Part shown: piece by piece, positions 55,075-63,417 of the stretch
How positions within the stretch are numbered: position 1 is the stretch's first letter
Layout: every line of letters starts with the position of its first letter
Source of the DNA: Bin5 sp965218625
GTDB lineage: Bacteria; Chloroflexota; Anaerolineae; Caldilineales; Caldilineaceae
Direction: 5' to 3'
Length of the DNA: 64,000 bases
Assembly: GCA_965218625.1 (NCBI GenBank)
Contig: CBDCLG010000004.1
Coordinates: 82,464-146,463, forward strand
Made by a program: the position numbers and the translations under genes
Notes under the pieces: model-generated
Database searches by the model: none
Told to the model about the DNA's origin: nothing
What the model saw: only the letters and a program-made list of their open reading frames with translations

Positions 55075-55882
55075 TCCGCCGCCCTTTCCCGAGGCGAGAA
55101 GCTGTTCGACTGGATTCTCCTCGCCCTCCGACACTTATCTTTCTGCGGTCGTCTCCACCTCGTTGATCACGGCAAAGAGTACGCCGCCGGCCTGTTCATC
55201 CTCTATCCCCAGAAGCCCGTGATCACCTGGTTAACCTGCTGCTGGGCAGGGTTCGCTCGTGTGGAACTCTCTTGGCGTCTCCTTAGGACGCGTCACCGTC
55301 GGCACAGGTCAATCTGCTCCTCACCTTCCCGCTGGCCTACGTCCTCTGCAAGCGCAATCTCACGGCCGCGTCCCCATCACGATGTTCATCTTCTCACCAT
55401 GCTCTTTCCGGCCTTGCCCAACTTTGTCCTCCGAAAAGCGCATCTCCTCAATAGCTTCTGGTCCCGATTCTCCCACCACTGATTAACCCCTGGTGGCTGC
55501 TGATCATGCGCAACTTCATGCTCGCCATCCCCGATGAGTTGGAAGAAGCCGCCGTCAGTCAACCCGCTCACCGGCTGTCTACCTCCCGCTCTCCATGCCA
55601 GTCATCGCCACCATCGGTCTCTGGTGGTCATGCACTGGAACTCCTGGTTCGACGCCGCCATCTACCTCAATACGCCCTCCGGCGGCCTGCGCGGCGTCCT
55701 CGACTTCGGCATCGTGGCACGGTTCCGGCCTTGCAGAAATGACCGAGCTGATCGACCCGCCGCCGGCCGAATCGCTCAAGGCCGCCATGATCGTCGTAAC
55801 CACCGCGCCCATCCTGATGATCTACCCCTTCATCCAGCGCTACTTCGTGAAGGGCATCATGCTCGGCTCCATCAAGGGTTGA
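55075..55882 (+). pseudogene. ABC sugar transporter permease (LplC-like), multiply frameshifted
   Basis: Pieces in several frames: GEKLFDWI, SAVVSTSLI, WNSLGVSLGRVTVGT (first TM region), NFMLAIPDELEEAAVS (the EAA signature region, with ELEEAA), MPVIATIGL, MHWNSWFDAAIYLNTPSG, and the C-terminus PILMIYPFIQRYFVKGIMLGSIKG, which is the usual end of LplC/YtcP-type permeases. Stop at TGA 55880-55882. It is followed 6 bases later by an intact NanA/DapA-type gene. Confidence 0.72.
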
Positions 55883-55888
55883 TCCAAC

Positions 55889-56797
55889 ATGGACAGTACA
55901 TTTTATGGCGCCTGGCCGGCGCTCGTCACCCCCGCAACCGCCGACGGCGGCGTCAACATAGCCGTCCTCAGTGACTTGGTCGACTGGCTGCTCGACAAAA
56001 AGGTCGATGGCCTGTACCTCTGCGGCGGCACAGGGGAAGGTCTCCTCTTGCCCCCCGCCGAACGCCGCGCCGTTGTCGAGTCGGTTGTGGCGCAGGTCGG
56101 CGGCCGCGTCCCGACCATCGTCCACGTCGGCAGCATTAGTACCCGCGAAGCCGTCGCCCTTGCCGCCCACGCCCAGGAAACCGGCGCCGACGGCGTGAGC
56201 TCTGTGCTGCCCGTCTACCTCGGCGGCCTCGACGCCAGCTACCGCCATTACGAGGCGATCGCCGCAGCCGCGCCCGGCCTCCCTTTCTTCCCCTACATCT
56301 TCGGCGGCCAGAACGACGCAGTTTCGCTGATGCGCGAGCTCCTCTGCCGCATCCCCACCATTTCCGGCGCAAAGTACACCGGCCCAAGCATGTTCGAGCT
56401 GGCGCAGATCATCGAACTTGGCGACGCACTCCCGCACGACAAGAGCTGGACCATCTTCTCCGGCATGGACGAACAGTGCCTCTTCGCGCTGATGATGGAC
56501 GCCCCGGGCAACATCGGTACAACGCTCAACGTCATGCCCGGCCCCTACCGCATGATGCGCGAGAGTTATGAAGCAGGTGATGTTGCACAGGCCCTGGAAC
56601 TGCAAAAGCGGGCCAATCGCCTGACCGCAGTGATGATCGAACACGGCGTTATGGCCGCCATGCGCGTGGCACTGAAACGCCTCGGCTTCGACTGCGGCGA
56701 CCCCCGTCTGCCGCAAGAGCCCGTAACCGCTGAAAGAGAAGAAAGGCTGGCCGCCGAACTCGAGCAGGCAGATTTGGTCGCCCTGGCCGCCTTGTAA
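55889..56797 (+). CDS. Dihydrodipicolinate synthase / N-acetylneuraminate lyase family protein
   Basis: 302 residues. The TIM-barrel class I aldolase motifs are present: LYLCGGTGEGLLL (substrate carboxylate loop), HVGSISTREAV, FPYIFGGQN (the Tyr), and the Schiff-base lysine in ISGAKYTGPSMFEL. It adds or removes pyruvate from an aldehyde or sugar. Direct placement after a sugar ABC transporter suggests catabolism of a sugar acid (sialic-acid type), not lysine synthesis. The gene is intact while its three neighbours are broken. Confidence 0.84.
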   Translation: MDSTFYGAWPALVTPATADGGVNIAVLSDLVDWLLDKKVDGLYLCGGTGEGLLLPPAERRAVVESVVAQVGGRVPTIVHVGSISTREAVALAAHAQETGADGVSSVLPVYLGGLDASYRHYEAIAAAAPGLPFFPYIFGGQNDAVSLMRELLCRIPTISGAKYTGPSMFELAQIIELGDALPHDKSWTIFSGMDEQCLFALMMDAPGNIGTTLNVMPGPYRMMRESYEAGDVAQALELQKRANRLTAVMIEHGVMAAMRVALKRLGFDCGDPRLPQEPVTAEREERLAAELEQADLVALAAL

Positions 56798-56941
56798 ACT
56801 ACTGCCCTCCATCGCACCCGATCAGTACACAAGCCGTGTAGCCTCCTCCATTTGACCGATCAACCCCCGTAGCGTAGCATGGGCAAAATCGCGCAAAATA
56901 TGGCAATGCGCGGTTCCATTCCGTCTCTGCGAGAATGCCGG

Positions 56942-58471
56942 ATGTCTTTTTTTGCCAAGCTCGAAGCGGCCGCGCGCCGCAACGACACGCTCCTGTGCGT
57001 CGGCCTCGACCCGACGCCGGAAGCCTGCCCCCCACAATTTCGCGTCCCCGCACAGTCTGGCAGCAATGTGACCGCTGACCAATCCGAAGATCATCGAGCT
57101 GATGATCTCTGCGAGGCGCTCCTGCGCTGGAACCGCGCCGTCATTGAGGCCACATCCGACCTGGTCTGCTGCTATAAGCCCAACATCGCATTCTACGAAG
57201 CGTTGGGCCAACCGGGCATGGCCCTCCTGCGCCAGACAATCGCCGCGGTTCCAAAAGAGATTCCCGTGCTCCTTGACGCCAAACGCGGCGATATCGGCTC
57301 CACCGCGGCCGCCTACGCGCGCGCCTGCTTCGATGAGCTTGGCGCAGATGCCGTCACGCTCAGTCCATATCTGGGACAGGACAGCATCGCGCCATTCGCC
57401 GCCTACGAAGGCAAAGGGCTCTTTGTGCTCTGCCACACCTCCAACCCCGCCGCAGGCGCCCTGCAAAGACTTTCCGTGGGCAGCGAGGGACTGCCACTCT
57501 TTATGCAAGTGGCGAAGGAAGCGGTTAGCTGGTCGCCGTCTGTAGGACTGGTCGTCGGCGCCACCTATCCTGAGGCCCTGGCCGACGTGCGCAACGTCGC
57601 GCCTGACACTTGGCTGCTCGTGCCGGGCATAGGCGCTCAGGGCGGTGACCTGGAAGCGGCTTTGTTAGCCGGCCTGCGCGCCGACGGGTTGGGTCTGCTC
57701 GTTGCCGCCACCCGCAGCATTACCCAGTCGGAGGACCAGCGTCGTGCCGCGCAAGAGCTGAGAGAGCGAATCAACCGGGACAGGGCTCCGCTGCGTTCGA
57801 GGCCGAGAGGAAAGAACACCGCCTCGGTTCCGCCGGCATCTCATCAGCACAAAGAATTGATCACTGGCTTGGCAGAATTAGGTGCACTCCAGTTCGGCGA
57901 CTTCACTCTAGCAAGTGGCAGACGGTCTTCACTCTACATTGACCTGCGCCTGCTCATCAGCCAGCCGAGTCTCATGCAGTCTGCAGCGCGCGCCTACGCT
58001 AAGTTACTGGAATTTCTCGACTGCGACCGCATCGCCGGAATCCCCTACGCCGCGCTGCCAATCGGCGCCGCAGTCTCCTTGGCCAGCGGCGTTCCCCTAA
58101 TCTTCAATCGTAAGGAAGCCAAACACCACGGCCTGGGTAAGGAAATCGAGGGCATCTGGAAGCCAGGTGAGCGGGTTATCATCATCGAAGACTTGATTAC
58201 AACCGGCGGTAGCATCGTAACTTCAGTCGATCTCTTTCGCGCCGCTGGGCTTGTCGTCGAGGACGCGATTGTGCTGCTGGACCGGCAGCAAGGCGGTATC
58301 GAAAACTTGCAGAAGGTCGGCATCCGCGTTCACAGCGTTCTCGCCCTTAACGAGGTCTTGCAGCTCTTGGCGGCCACAGAACACATACCCCAAGAGATTC
58401 AACAGTCTTTGTTGGAATCAGGAACGATGACCGGCGGCGCGACGTTCAGTACTGAACAGGGAGGCGTGTGA
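56942..58471 (+). CDS. pyrFE: Fusion: orotidine 5'-phosphate decarboxylase and orotate phosphoribosyltransferase
   Basis: 509 residues from ATG 56942. Residues 1 to about 285 are a type 2 OMP decarboxylase: LLCVGLDPTP, then DAKRGDIGSTA (catalytic Lys-Asp, near 113-122), VGATYPEAL and VPGIGAQGGDLE. Residues about 301-509 are OPRT: FTLASGRRSSLYIDLR, FNRKEAKHHGLGKEIEG and the PRPP loop IIIEDLITTGGSIV. The order OMPDC then OPRT is opposite to animal UMP synthase. Together it converts orotate to UMP. Stop overlaps pyrD start by 4 bases. Confidence 0.9.
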   Translation: MSFFAKLEAAARRNDTLLCVGLDPTPEACPPQFRVPAQSGSNVTADQSEDHRADDLCEALLRWNRAVIEATSDLVCCYKPNIAFYEALGQPGMALLRQTIAAVPKEIPVLLDAKRGDIGSTAAAYARACFDELGADAVTLSPYLGQDSIAPFAAYEGKGLFVLCHTSNPAAGALQRLSVGSEGLPLFMQVAKEAVSWSPSVGLVVGATYPEALADVRNVAPDTWLLVPGIGAQGGDLEAALLAGLRADGLGLLVAATRSITQSEDQRRAAQELRERINRDRAPLRSRPRGKNTASVPPASHQHKELITGLAELGALQFGDFTLASGRRSSLYIDLRLLISQPSLMQSAARAYAKLLEFLDCDRIAGIPYAALPIGAAVSLASGVPLIFNRKEAKHHGLGKEIEGIWKPGERVIIIEDLITTGGSIVTSVDLFRAAGLVVEDAIVLLDRQQGGIENLQKVGIRVHSVLALNEVLQLLAATEHIPQEIQQSLLESGTMTGGATFSTEQGGV

Positions 58472-59475
58472 GCAAATTGAGCCAGGACCATCTCAATCTG
58501 TCAGTCACATTTCTCGACCGCGAACTCTCCTCGTCCTTGGTGCTGGCCAGCGGCGTCTGGGGCACGACGGTCAGCCTGCTCGAACGGGCCGCCGCCGACG
58601 GCTGCGGCGCGGTTACCGCCAAGAGTTGCGGCCCGGTCCCGCGCAGCGGCCATGTCAACCCCTCCTGCATCGACTGGGGCGGTGGCCTTCTCAACGCCAT
58701 CGGTCTGGCCAACCCTGGCGTGGAAGAGGAGGTGGGCCTGCTGCGAGAAGCCAGGGCGCGGCTGCAGCCGCGCGGCGTTCTCGTGCTGGCCAGTATCTTT
58801 GCCGGCACAGCCGCCGAGTTCGGCGAGGTCGCCCGCCGCGTTTCCCAGGCGCGGCCCGACGGCATCGAGGTCAACATCTCCTGCCCCAACGTTGAGGACA
58901 GCTTCGGCGAACCTTTCGCCGCCAACGCCGACTCGGCCGCCGCCGTGACCCAATACGTGAAGGAAGCCGTTGCCGAAACCCAGATCCCGGTGATCGTCAA
59001 GCTTGCGCCCAATGTCCCCAGCGTGGGGCGCATCGCCGCCGCCGTCGTGCACGCCGGCGCCGACGCCCTCTGCGCCATCAACACCATGCCCGGTATGGTC
59101 ATCGACCCATACAGCGGCCAGCCCGTGCTCGCCAACCGCAGCGGCGGCATCAGCGGCCCCGCACTCAAACCGATCGCGCTCAAAGCCGTCTACGACGCCC
59201 GCAAGGCCTGTCCCCACACGCCCATCATCGGCACCGGCGGCGTCAGCACTGGGCAGGACGCCGTCGAAATGCTGATGGCCGGCGCCACCGTCGTCGGCGT
59301 CGGCAGCGCCATCTACCAGCGCGGCGAAGACGCCATCCAGCTGATTCGCGCCGAGCTCCAGGAGTGGATGGCCGCTCAGGGTGAGACTGCCATCGCCGAC
59401 CTGCACGACCGCGCCCACCGCGAACCGCTCTACGCGACAGCCCCATCCACGCCACCTGCCCCGGTCGCAGCCTGA
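58468..59475 (+). CDS. pyrD: Dihydroorotate dehydrogenase (class 1)
   Basis: 335 residues. FMN-binding and substrate motifs: LVLASGVWG, NAIGLANPGVE, VNISCPNVEDSFG (catalytic Cys, so class 1), NTMPGMVID, RSGGISGPALKPIALK and IIGTGGVSTGQDAVEML. Oxidises dihydroorotate to orotate. GTGA overlap with pyrFE makes translational coupling likely and puts the last three pyrimidine steps (PyrD, PyrE, PyrF) in one transcript. No pyrK is adjacent, so the electron acceptor is unknown. The C-terminus has a Pro/Ala-rich extension. Confidence 0.92.
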   Translation: MSKLSQDHLNLSVTFLDRELSSSLVLASGVWGTTVSLLERAAADGCGAVTAKSCGPVPRSGHVNPSCIDWGGGLLNAIGLANPGVEEEVGLLREARARLQPRGVLVLASIFAGTAAEFGEVARRVSQARPDGIEVNISCPNVEDSFGEPFAANADSAAAVTQYVKEAVAETQIPVIVKLAPNVPSVGRIAAAVVHAGADALCAINTMPGMVIDPYSGQPVLANRSGGISGPALKPIALKAVYDARKACPHTPIIGTGGVSTGQDAVEMLMAGATVVGVGSAIYQRGEDAIQLIRAELQEWMAAQGETAIADLHDRAHREPLYATAPSTPPAPVAA

Positions 59476-59509
59476 ACGAGCCGCATTGAGCGGCGACAGC
59501 AAACGCCCT

Positions 59510-60598
59510 TCATACTATCAGCATCGCATCACCGAAACTGTAGAAGCGATAGCCCTCTCTCTTCGCCGTCTCGTACGCGTCCAGGAGAATCTCCCGTCCC
59601 CTGTCCACATCCACTGCATGGGCCTGGCCGACAAAAGCGCTCACGAGCATCAGCAGCGACGAGCGCGGCAGGTGAAAGTTCGTCAGCAGCGCGTCAACCG
59701 CCCGAAAACTGTAACCCGGGTAGATGAACAGATCGACCTCGGCCGCAAATGGGGCAACACCCGCCTCTCGTCCGCCGTCCGCGCCGTATGGCTCGATCCC
59801 CTGCGCGCCGGTAGCGGCGTACTCAAGCGTGCGCGCAGACGTCGTTCCCACCGAAACTGTTCGGCCCCCTTTCCTCCGCGCCGAATTGACCGCCTCCGCC
59901 ACCGCCGCCGGCAGTTCCGCCCACTCCCGGTGAATCCGGTGCCCCGATACCCGCTCAGCTGTGACCGGGCCAAACGTGTCCAACCCCACGTGCAGGGTAA
60001 CTGTCTCCCAGCCCACTCCCCCCTCAGCAAGGTCCCTCAGCAGCCCCGCCGTGAAGTGCAGACCGGCAGTCGGCGCGGCCGCGCTGCCCTCGACCCGGCC
60101 GTACACCGTCTGATACCGCCCCCTGTCTCCCCTGAAGTCGCGAATGTACGGCGGCAACGGGATCTCTCCCAGGGTCGAAAGATCCTCCCCTATCGGCTCC
60201 GAAAACCGCACCGTCCGCAACCCGCCGCCTTCTTCCGATACAATCTGCGCCCGCACCGGGCGGGCGTCCAGCTCGACCTCTGCGCCGGCGCCCAGCCCCC
60301 GGCCGCGCACCAGGCAACGCCACGCCCAGCCATCGTCGTCCACCTTGTGTAGGAGGAAGACCTCCACCGCGCCGCCCGTCGGCTTATGGCCGCGCAGTCG
60401 TGCCGGGATCACACGGCTGTCGTTCGCCACGAGAAGATCGCCCGCGCGCAGAAACAGGCCGATCTCGCCGAACCTGCGGTGCTCGACGCGCCCCGTGGCC
60501 CGTTCAAGCACGAGCAGACGGCTGCTGTCGCGCGGCTCAGCCGGCGCCTGGGCGATGAAGCGCTTCGGAAGGTCGTAGTCAAATAGGTCGGTGCGCAT
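59510..60598 (-). CDS. queA: S-adenosylmethionine:tRNA ribosyltransferase-isomerase
   Basis: 362 residues from ATG 60598. Family motifs: FDYDLPKRFIAQAP, DLLVANDSRVIPARL, GEIPLPPYIR, AAPTAGLHFTAGLL and HLPRSSLLMLVSAF. It makes epoxyqueuosine on tRNA from preQ1 with SAM as ribosyl donor. The longer frame to 60916 is unrelated sequence. It is convergent with pyrD and divergent from the penicillin acylase gene. Confidence 0.92.
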   Translation of the reverse strand: MRTDLFDYDLPKRFIAQAPAEPRDSSRLLVLERATGRVEHRRFGEIGLFLRAGDLLVANDSRVIPARLRGHKPTGGAVEVFLLHKVDDDGWAWRCLVRGRGLGAGAEVELDARPVRAQIVSEEGGGLRTVRFSEPIGEDLSTLGEIPLPPYIRDFRGDRGRYQTVYGRVEGSAAAPTAGLHFTAGLLRDLAEGGVGWETVTLHVGLDTFGPVTAERVSGHRIHREWAELPAAVAEAVNSARRKGGRTVSVGTTSARTLEYAATGAQGIEPYGADGGREAGVAPFAAEVDLFIYPGYSFRAVDALLTNFHLPRSSLLMLVSAFVGQAHAVDVDRGREILLDAYETAKREGYRFYSFGDAMLIV

Positions 60599-60688
60599 GG
60601 GATAACCGGTACATGCCCGGGTCGCGCCGTTCCGCTGGCCCGAAAGGCCGGCGCCCGTACAGCCGGACCAGATGGATGGCTCCTGGAT

Positions 60689-60718
60689 TTCACCTGGTTT
60701 TATCACAGGTGTTAGAAT
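60689..60718 (+). promoter_or_regulatory. Promoter with operator-like inverted repeat
   Basis: TTCACC (60689-60694), 18-base spacer and TAGAAT (60713-60718). CACCTG (60691-60696) and CAGGTG (60706-60711) form an inverted repeat with a 9-base gap between the boxes, so a repressor could bind here. It lies 125 bases before the acylase ATG at 60843. Confidence 0.45.
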
Positions 60719-60842
60719 CGAGGAAGCGTGCGACGGACCGGATTCGGCGGCCATCACGGGCCCGAGAGCCAGTCCAGCAGAGGCAGTGGAACTCGAACCG
60801 TTACGGAACCAGAGCCCAGTGAAACCCTCCAGACGCAAGACC

Positions 60843-63371
60843 ATGAACCCGACTACCGTCATCCTCGTCCTCGCTGTCCTCTTTGTCGTCATTCTCCTCG
60901 GCGGCGGGCTCATCATCTACATCTACTGGTGGCTGGTCCAGCGGCCCGCGCCCCAACACGAAGGCGATCTGGATCTGCCCGAACTCGACGCGGCCGTTGA
61001 AGTCCTGCGCGACAAGCACGGCATCCCCCATCTCTTCGCCCAAACCGAGGCCGATCTGTGGCGGGCCCAGGGCTTCGTCCACGCCCAGGACCGGCTCTGG
61101 CAGATGGAGCAAAACCGGAGGGTTGCCCAAGGGCGCCTGTCCGAGCTGTTCGGTGAGATCGCGCTCGACGCCGATCGCTTCAGCCGCATCGTTGGCTTTC
61201 GCCGCGCCGCCGAAGCGGAGCTGGCCGCGTTCGACGAAGCGACAACGAAGAACCTCAACCACTATTGCGAAGGCGTCAACGCCTACATCCGCAGCCGCCG
61301 CGGCAAATTGGCCGCAGAATTCAACCTTCTCCGCCGCCAACCGCAGCCCTGGTCGCCCTTGGACATCCTCGCCTTCGGCAAAATGGTGGCCTGGAGTCTC
61401 TGTATCAACTGGGAAAGCGAGCTGGTCCGCGTCCAGCTCGCGGCCAAGCTGGATGCTACCCTGGCCGCCGACCTGGAGCCCGACTATCCCGCCAGCAACC
61501 CTGCCGTTTCCGAAGGAGCCGGCAGCGCAGAGTCAATGCGCATGCTGCATACCGCCGGCCTTATGCTGAACGAATACGAGCAGCTCAAGGACTGGTTGCC
61601 GTTCGGCGGCGAGGGCATGGGCCAGGGCAGCAATGCCTGGGCCGTTTCCGCCGCCAAGACAACCAGCGGCCGTCCCATTCTCTGCAACGACCCCCACCTC
61701 GTGATGACCATGCCCGGCGCCTGGTACGAAATGCACCTCTCCTGCACACCGCCGGACGGCTCGCACGAACCCGAACTCCATGTCAGCGGGGCCTCCTTCG
61801 CCGGCGCCCCAGGCATCATCATCGGCCACAATGAACAGATCGCCTGGGGCATGACCAACGCCTTCCCCGACGTCCAGGACCTCTACATCGAGCGCCCGCA
61901 CCCACACAACGAGCCCGGCAAGCCCCCCCGCTTCGAATACGAGGGCGCTTGGGAGGAGGCAACCGTTATCCGCGAGGAGATCTACCTCCGCAACCGCACC
62001 CACCCCCACGTCGAAGAGGTCGCGATCACCCGCCACGGCCCTCTGCTCAGCGGTCTCCTCGATCCCCAGACTGCTCCCGAAGGCTTCCCCGACGACCCCG
62101 CTTTGACCATCGCGCCCCTTGCCCTCCGCTGGATCGGCCACGACCGGGGCAAGGTGATTCGGGCCGTCCTGCGCGTCAACCGCGCCCAAAATTGGCAGGA
62201 GTTCGACGAAGCGCTGGCCGACTGGAGCGCGCCTTCCCAGGTCTTTGTCTACGCCGACCGCGCAGGCAACGTCGCTACCCGCCTCGCCGGCGCCGTTCCA
62301 ATCCGCCGCAACGGCAATGGCCTCGTCCCCGTGCCCGGCTGGTGCAAGGACTACGAGTGGGACGGGCTGATCCCGGAAGACGAGCTGCCCCGGCTGCTGA
62401 ACCCGTCCAGCGGTCTCGTAGTAACCGCAAACAACAAGATTACCGGCGATGACTACCCGTACGTTCTCACCTTCGAAACGATGCCCGGCTGGCGCGCCCG
62501 GCGCATAGAGGAGATGCTGGGACAGAAAAAACGGCTCTCGCTGGGCGACATGGAGCAGATTCAACTCGATGTGACCAGCCTCTACGCCGAGGCGCTGACG
62601 CCTCTGCTGACCCGCCACCTCAGCGACGACCCCCACGTGCGCGTCGCTGTCAATATGCTCCAGGACTGGGGCTATCGCATGGACCAGGAGAGCGGGCCCG
62701 CCCTCGTCTTTCGCTATACGCTTCTCCACCTTCTGGACCTGGTCTTTGGACAGAAGCTTGGCAAGACGGCCGAGGCCTATTTGGGCAAAGGCAACAGTCC
62801 CATCTTTCTCATCAACGGCTTCATGCTGCGCGCCGAGACGCGCCTCCTCGAGCTGCTGCGAGACCACGAGGAGTCGCCCTGGTATACCGACGCCGTCAGC
62901 GGCCGCCGCCGCTCAAGAGAGGAGTTGATAGAGGACGCGCTCAAACTGGCCGTGCATCGACTGCGCCGCGAGGTGGACCCGACCCCGCGCAAATGGGCCT
63001 ACGGCAAAATGCACCAGGTCCGCTACAGCCATACGCTCGGCAGCGCGCCCATCCTCGGCTGGCTATTCAATCGCGGCCCTTACCCCATCGGCGGTGACGG
63101 CGCCACCCCCAACCAGACCGGGTCCATGCCGGAACTGCCTCCCGGCCTCGTGCAGGTGCATGCCGGCTACAGACAGATTCTCGACATCGGCAACTGGGAC
63201 GCCGCCCTGGGCGTCACCGCCAGCGGCCAGTCCGGCCATCCTGTCAGCCGCAACTACGCCGACCAGATCCCCATGTGGCTCGAAGGCGCCTACCACAAGA
63301 TGCCCTGGAGCCGGTCCGCGGTTGAAGCGGTGGCCCGGCACCGTCTCCTGCTGCGAGGCAGGCAAACTTGA
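60843..63371 (+). CDS. Penicillin acylase family protein (Ntn hydrolase)
   Basis: 842 residues from ATG 60843, with one N-terminal TM helix (VILVLAVLFVVILLGGGLIIYIYWW). Alpha-part motifs: VEVLRDKHGIPHLFAQTEADLWRAQGFVHAQDRLWQME. The beta subunit begins at the processed Gly-Ser of GQGSNAWAVS, with NDPHL and a later Asn in VVTANNKI. The protein is synthesised as a precursor, cleaves itself at G|S and uses the new N-terminal Ser. It hydrolyses amide-linked acyl groups (penicillins, acyl-homoserine lactones or others); substrate unknown. Membrane-anchored outward. Confidence 0.9.
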   Translation: MNPTTVILVLAVLFVVILLGGGLIIYIYWWLVQRPAPQHEGDLDLPELDAAVEVLRDKHGIPHLFAQTEADLWRAQGFVHAQDRLWQMEQNRRVAQGRLSELFGEIALDADRFSRIVGFRRAAEAELAAFDEATTKNLNHYCEGVNAYIRSRRGKLAAEFNLLRRQPQPWSPLDILAFGKMVAWSLCINWESELVRVQLAAKLDATLAADLEPDYPASNPAVSEGAGSAESMRMLHTAGLMLNEYEQLKDWLPFGGEGMGQGSNAWAVSAAKTTSGRPILCNDPHLVMTMPGAWYEMHLSCTPPDGSHEPELHVSGASFAGAPGIIIGHNEQIAWGMTNAFPDVQDLYIERPHPHNEPGKPPRFEYEGAWEEATVIREEIYLRNRTHPHVEEVAITRHGPLLSGLLDPQTAPEGFPDDPALTIAPLALRWIGHDRGKVIRAVLRVNRAQNWQEFDEALADWSAPSQVFVYADRAGNVATRLAGAVPIRRNGNGLVPVPGWCKDYEWDGLIPEDELPRLLNPSSGLVVTANNKITGDDYPYVLTFETMPGWRARRIEEMLGQKKRLSLGDMEQIQLDVTSLYAEALTPLLTRHLSDDPHVRVAVNMLQDWGYRMDQESGPALVFRYTLLHLLDLVFGQKLGKTAEAYLGKGNSPIFLINGFMLRAETRLLELLRDHEESPWYTDAVSGRRRSREELIEDALKLAVHRLRREVDPTPRKWAYGKMHQVRYSHTLGSAPILGWLFNRGPYPIGGDGATPNQTGSMPELPPGLVQVHAGYRQILDIGNWDAALGVTASGQSGHPVSRNYADQIPMWLEGAYHKMPWSRSAVEAVARHRLLLRGRQT

Positions 63372-63417
63372 AACAATTGCCGAGCAGATGGGCGCTTGGC
63401 TCCTTTTCTCCGCCCGC

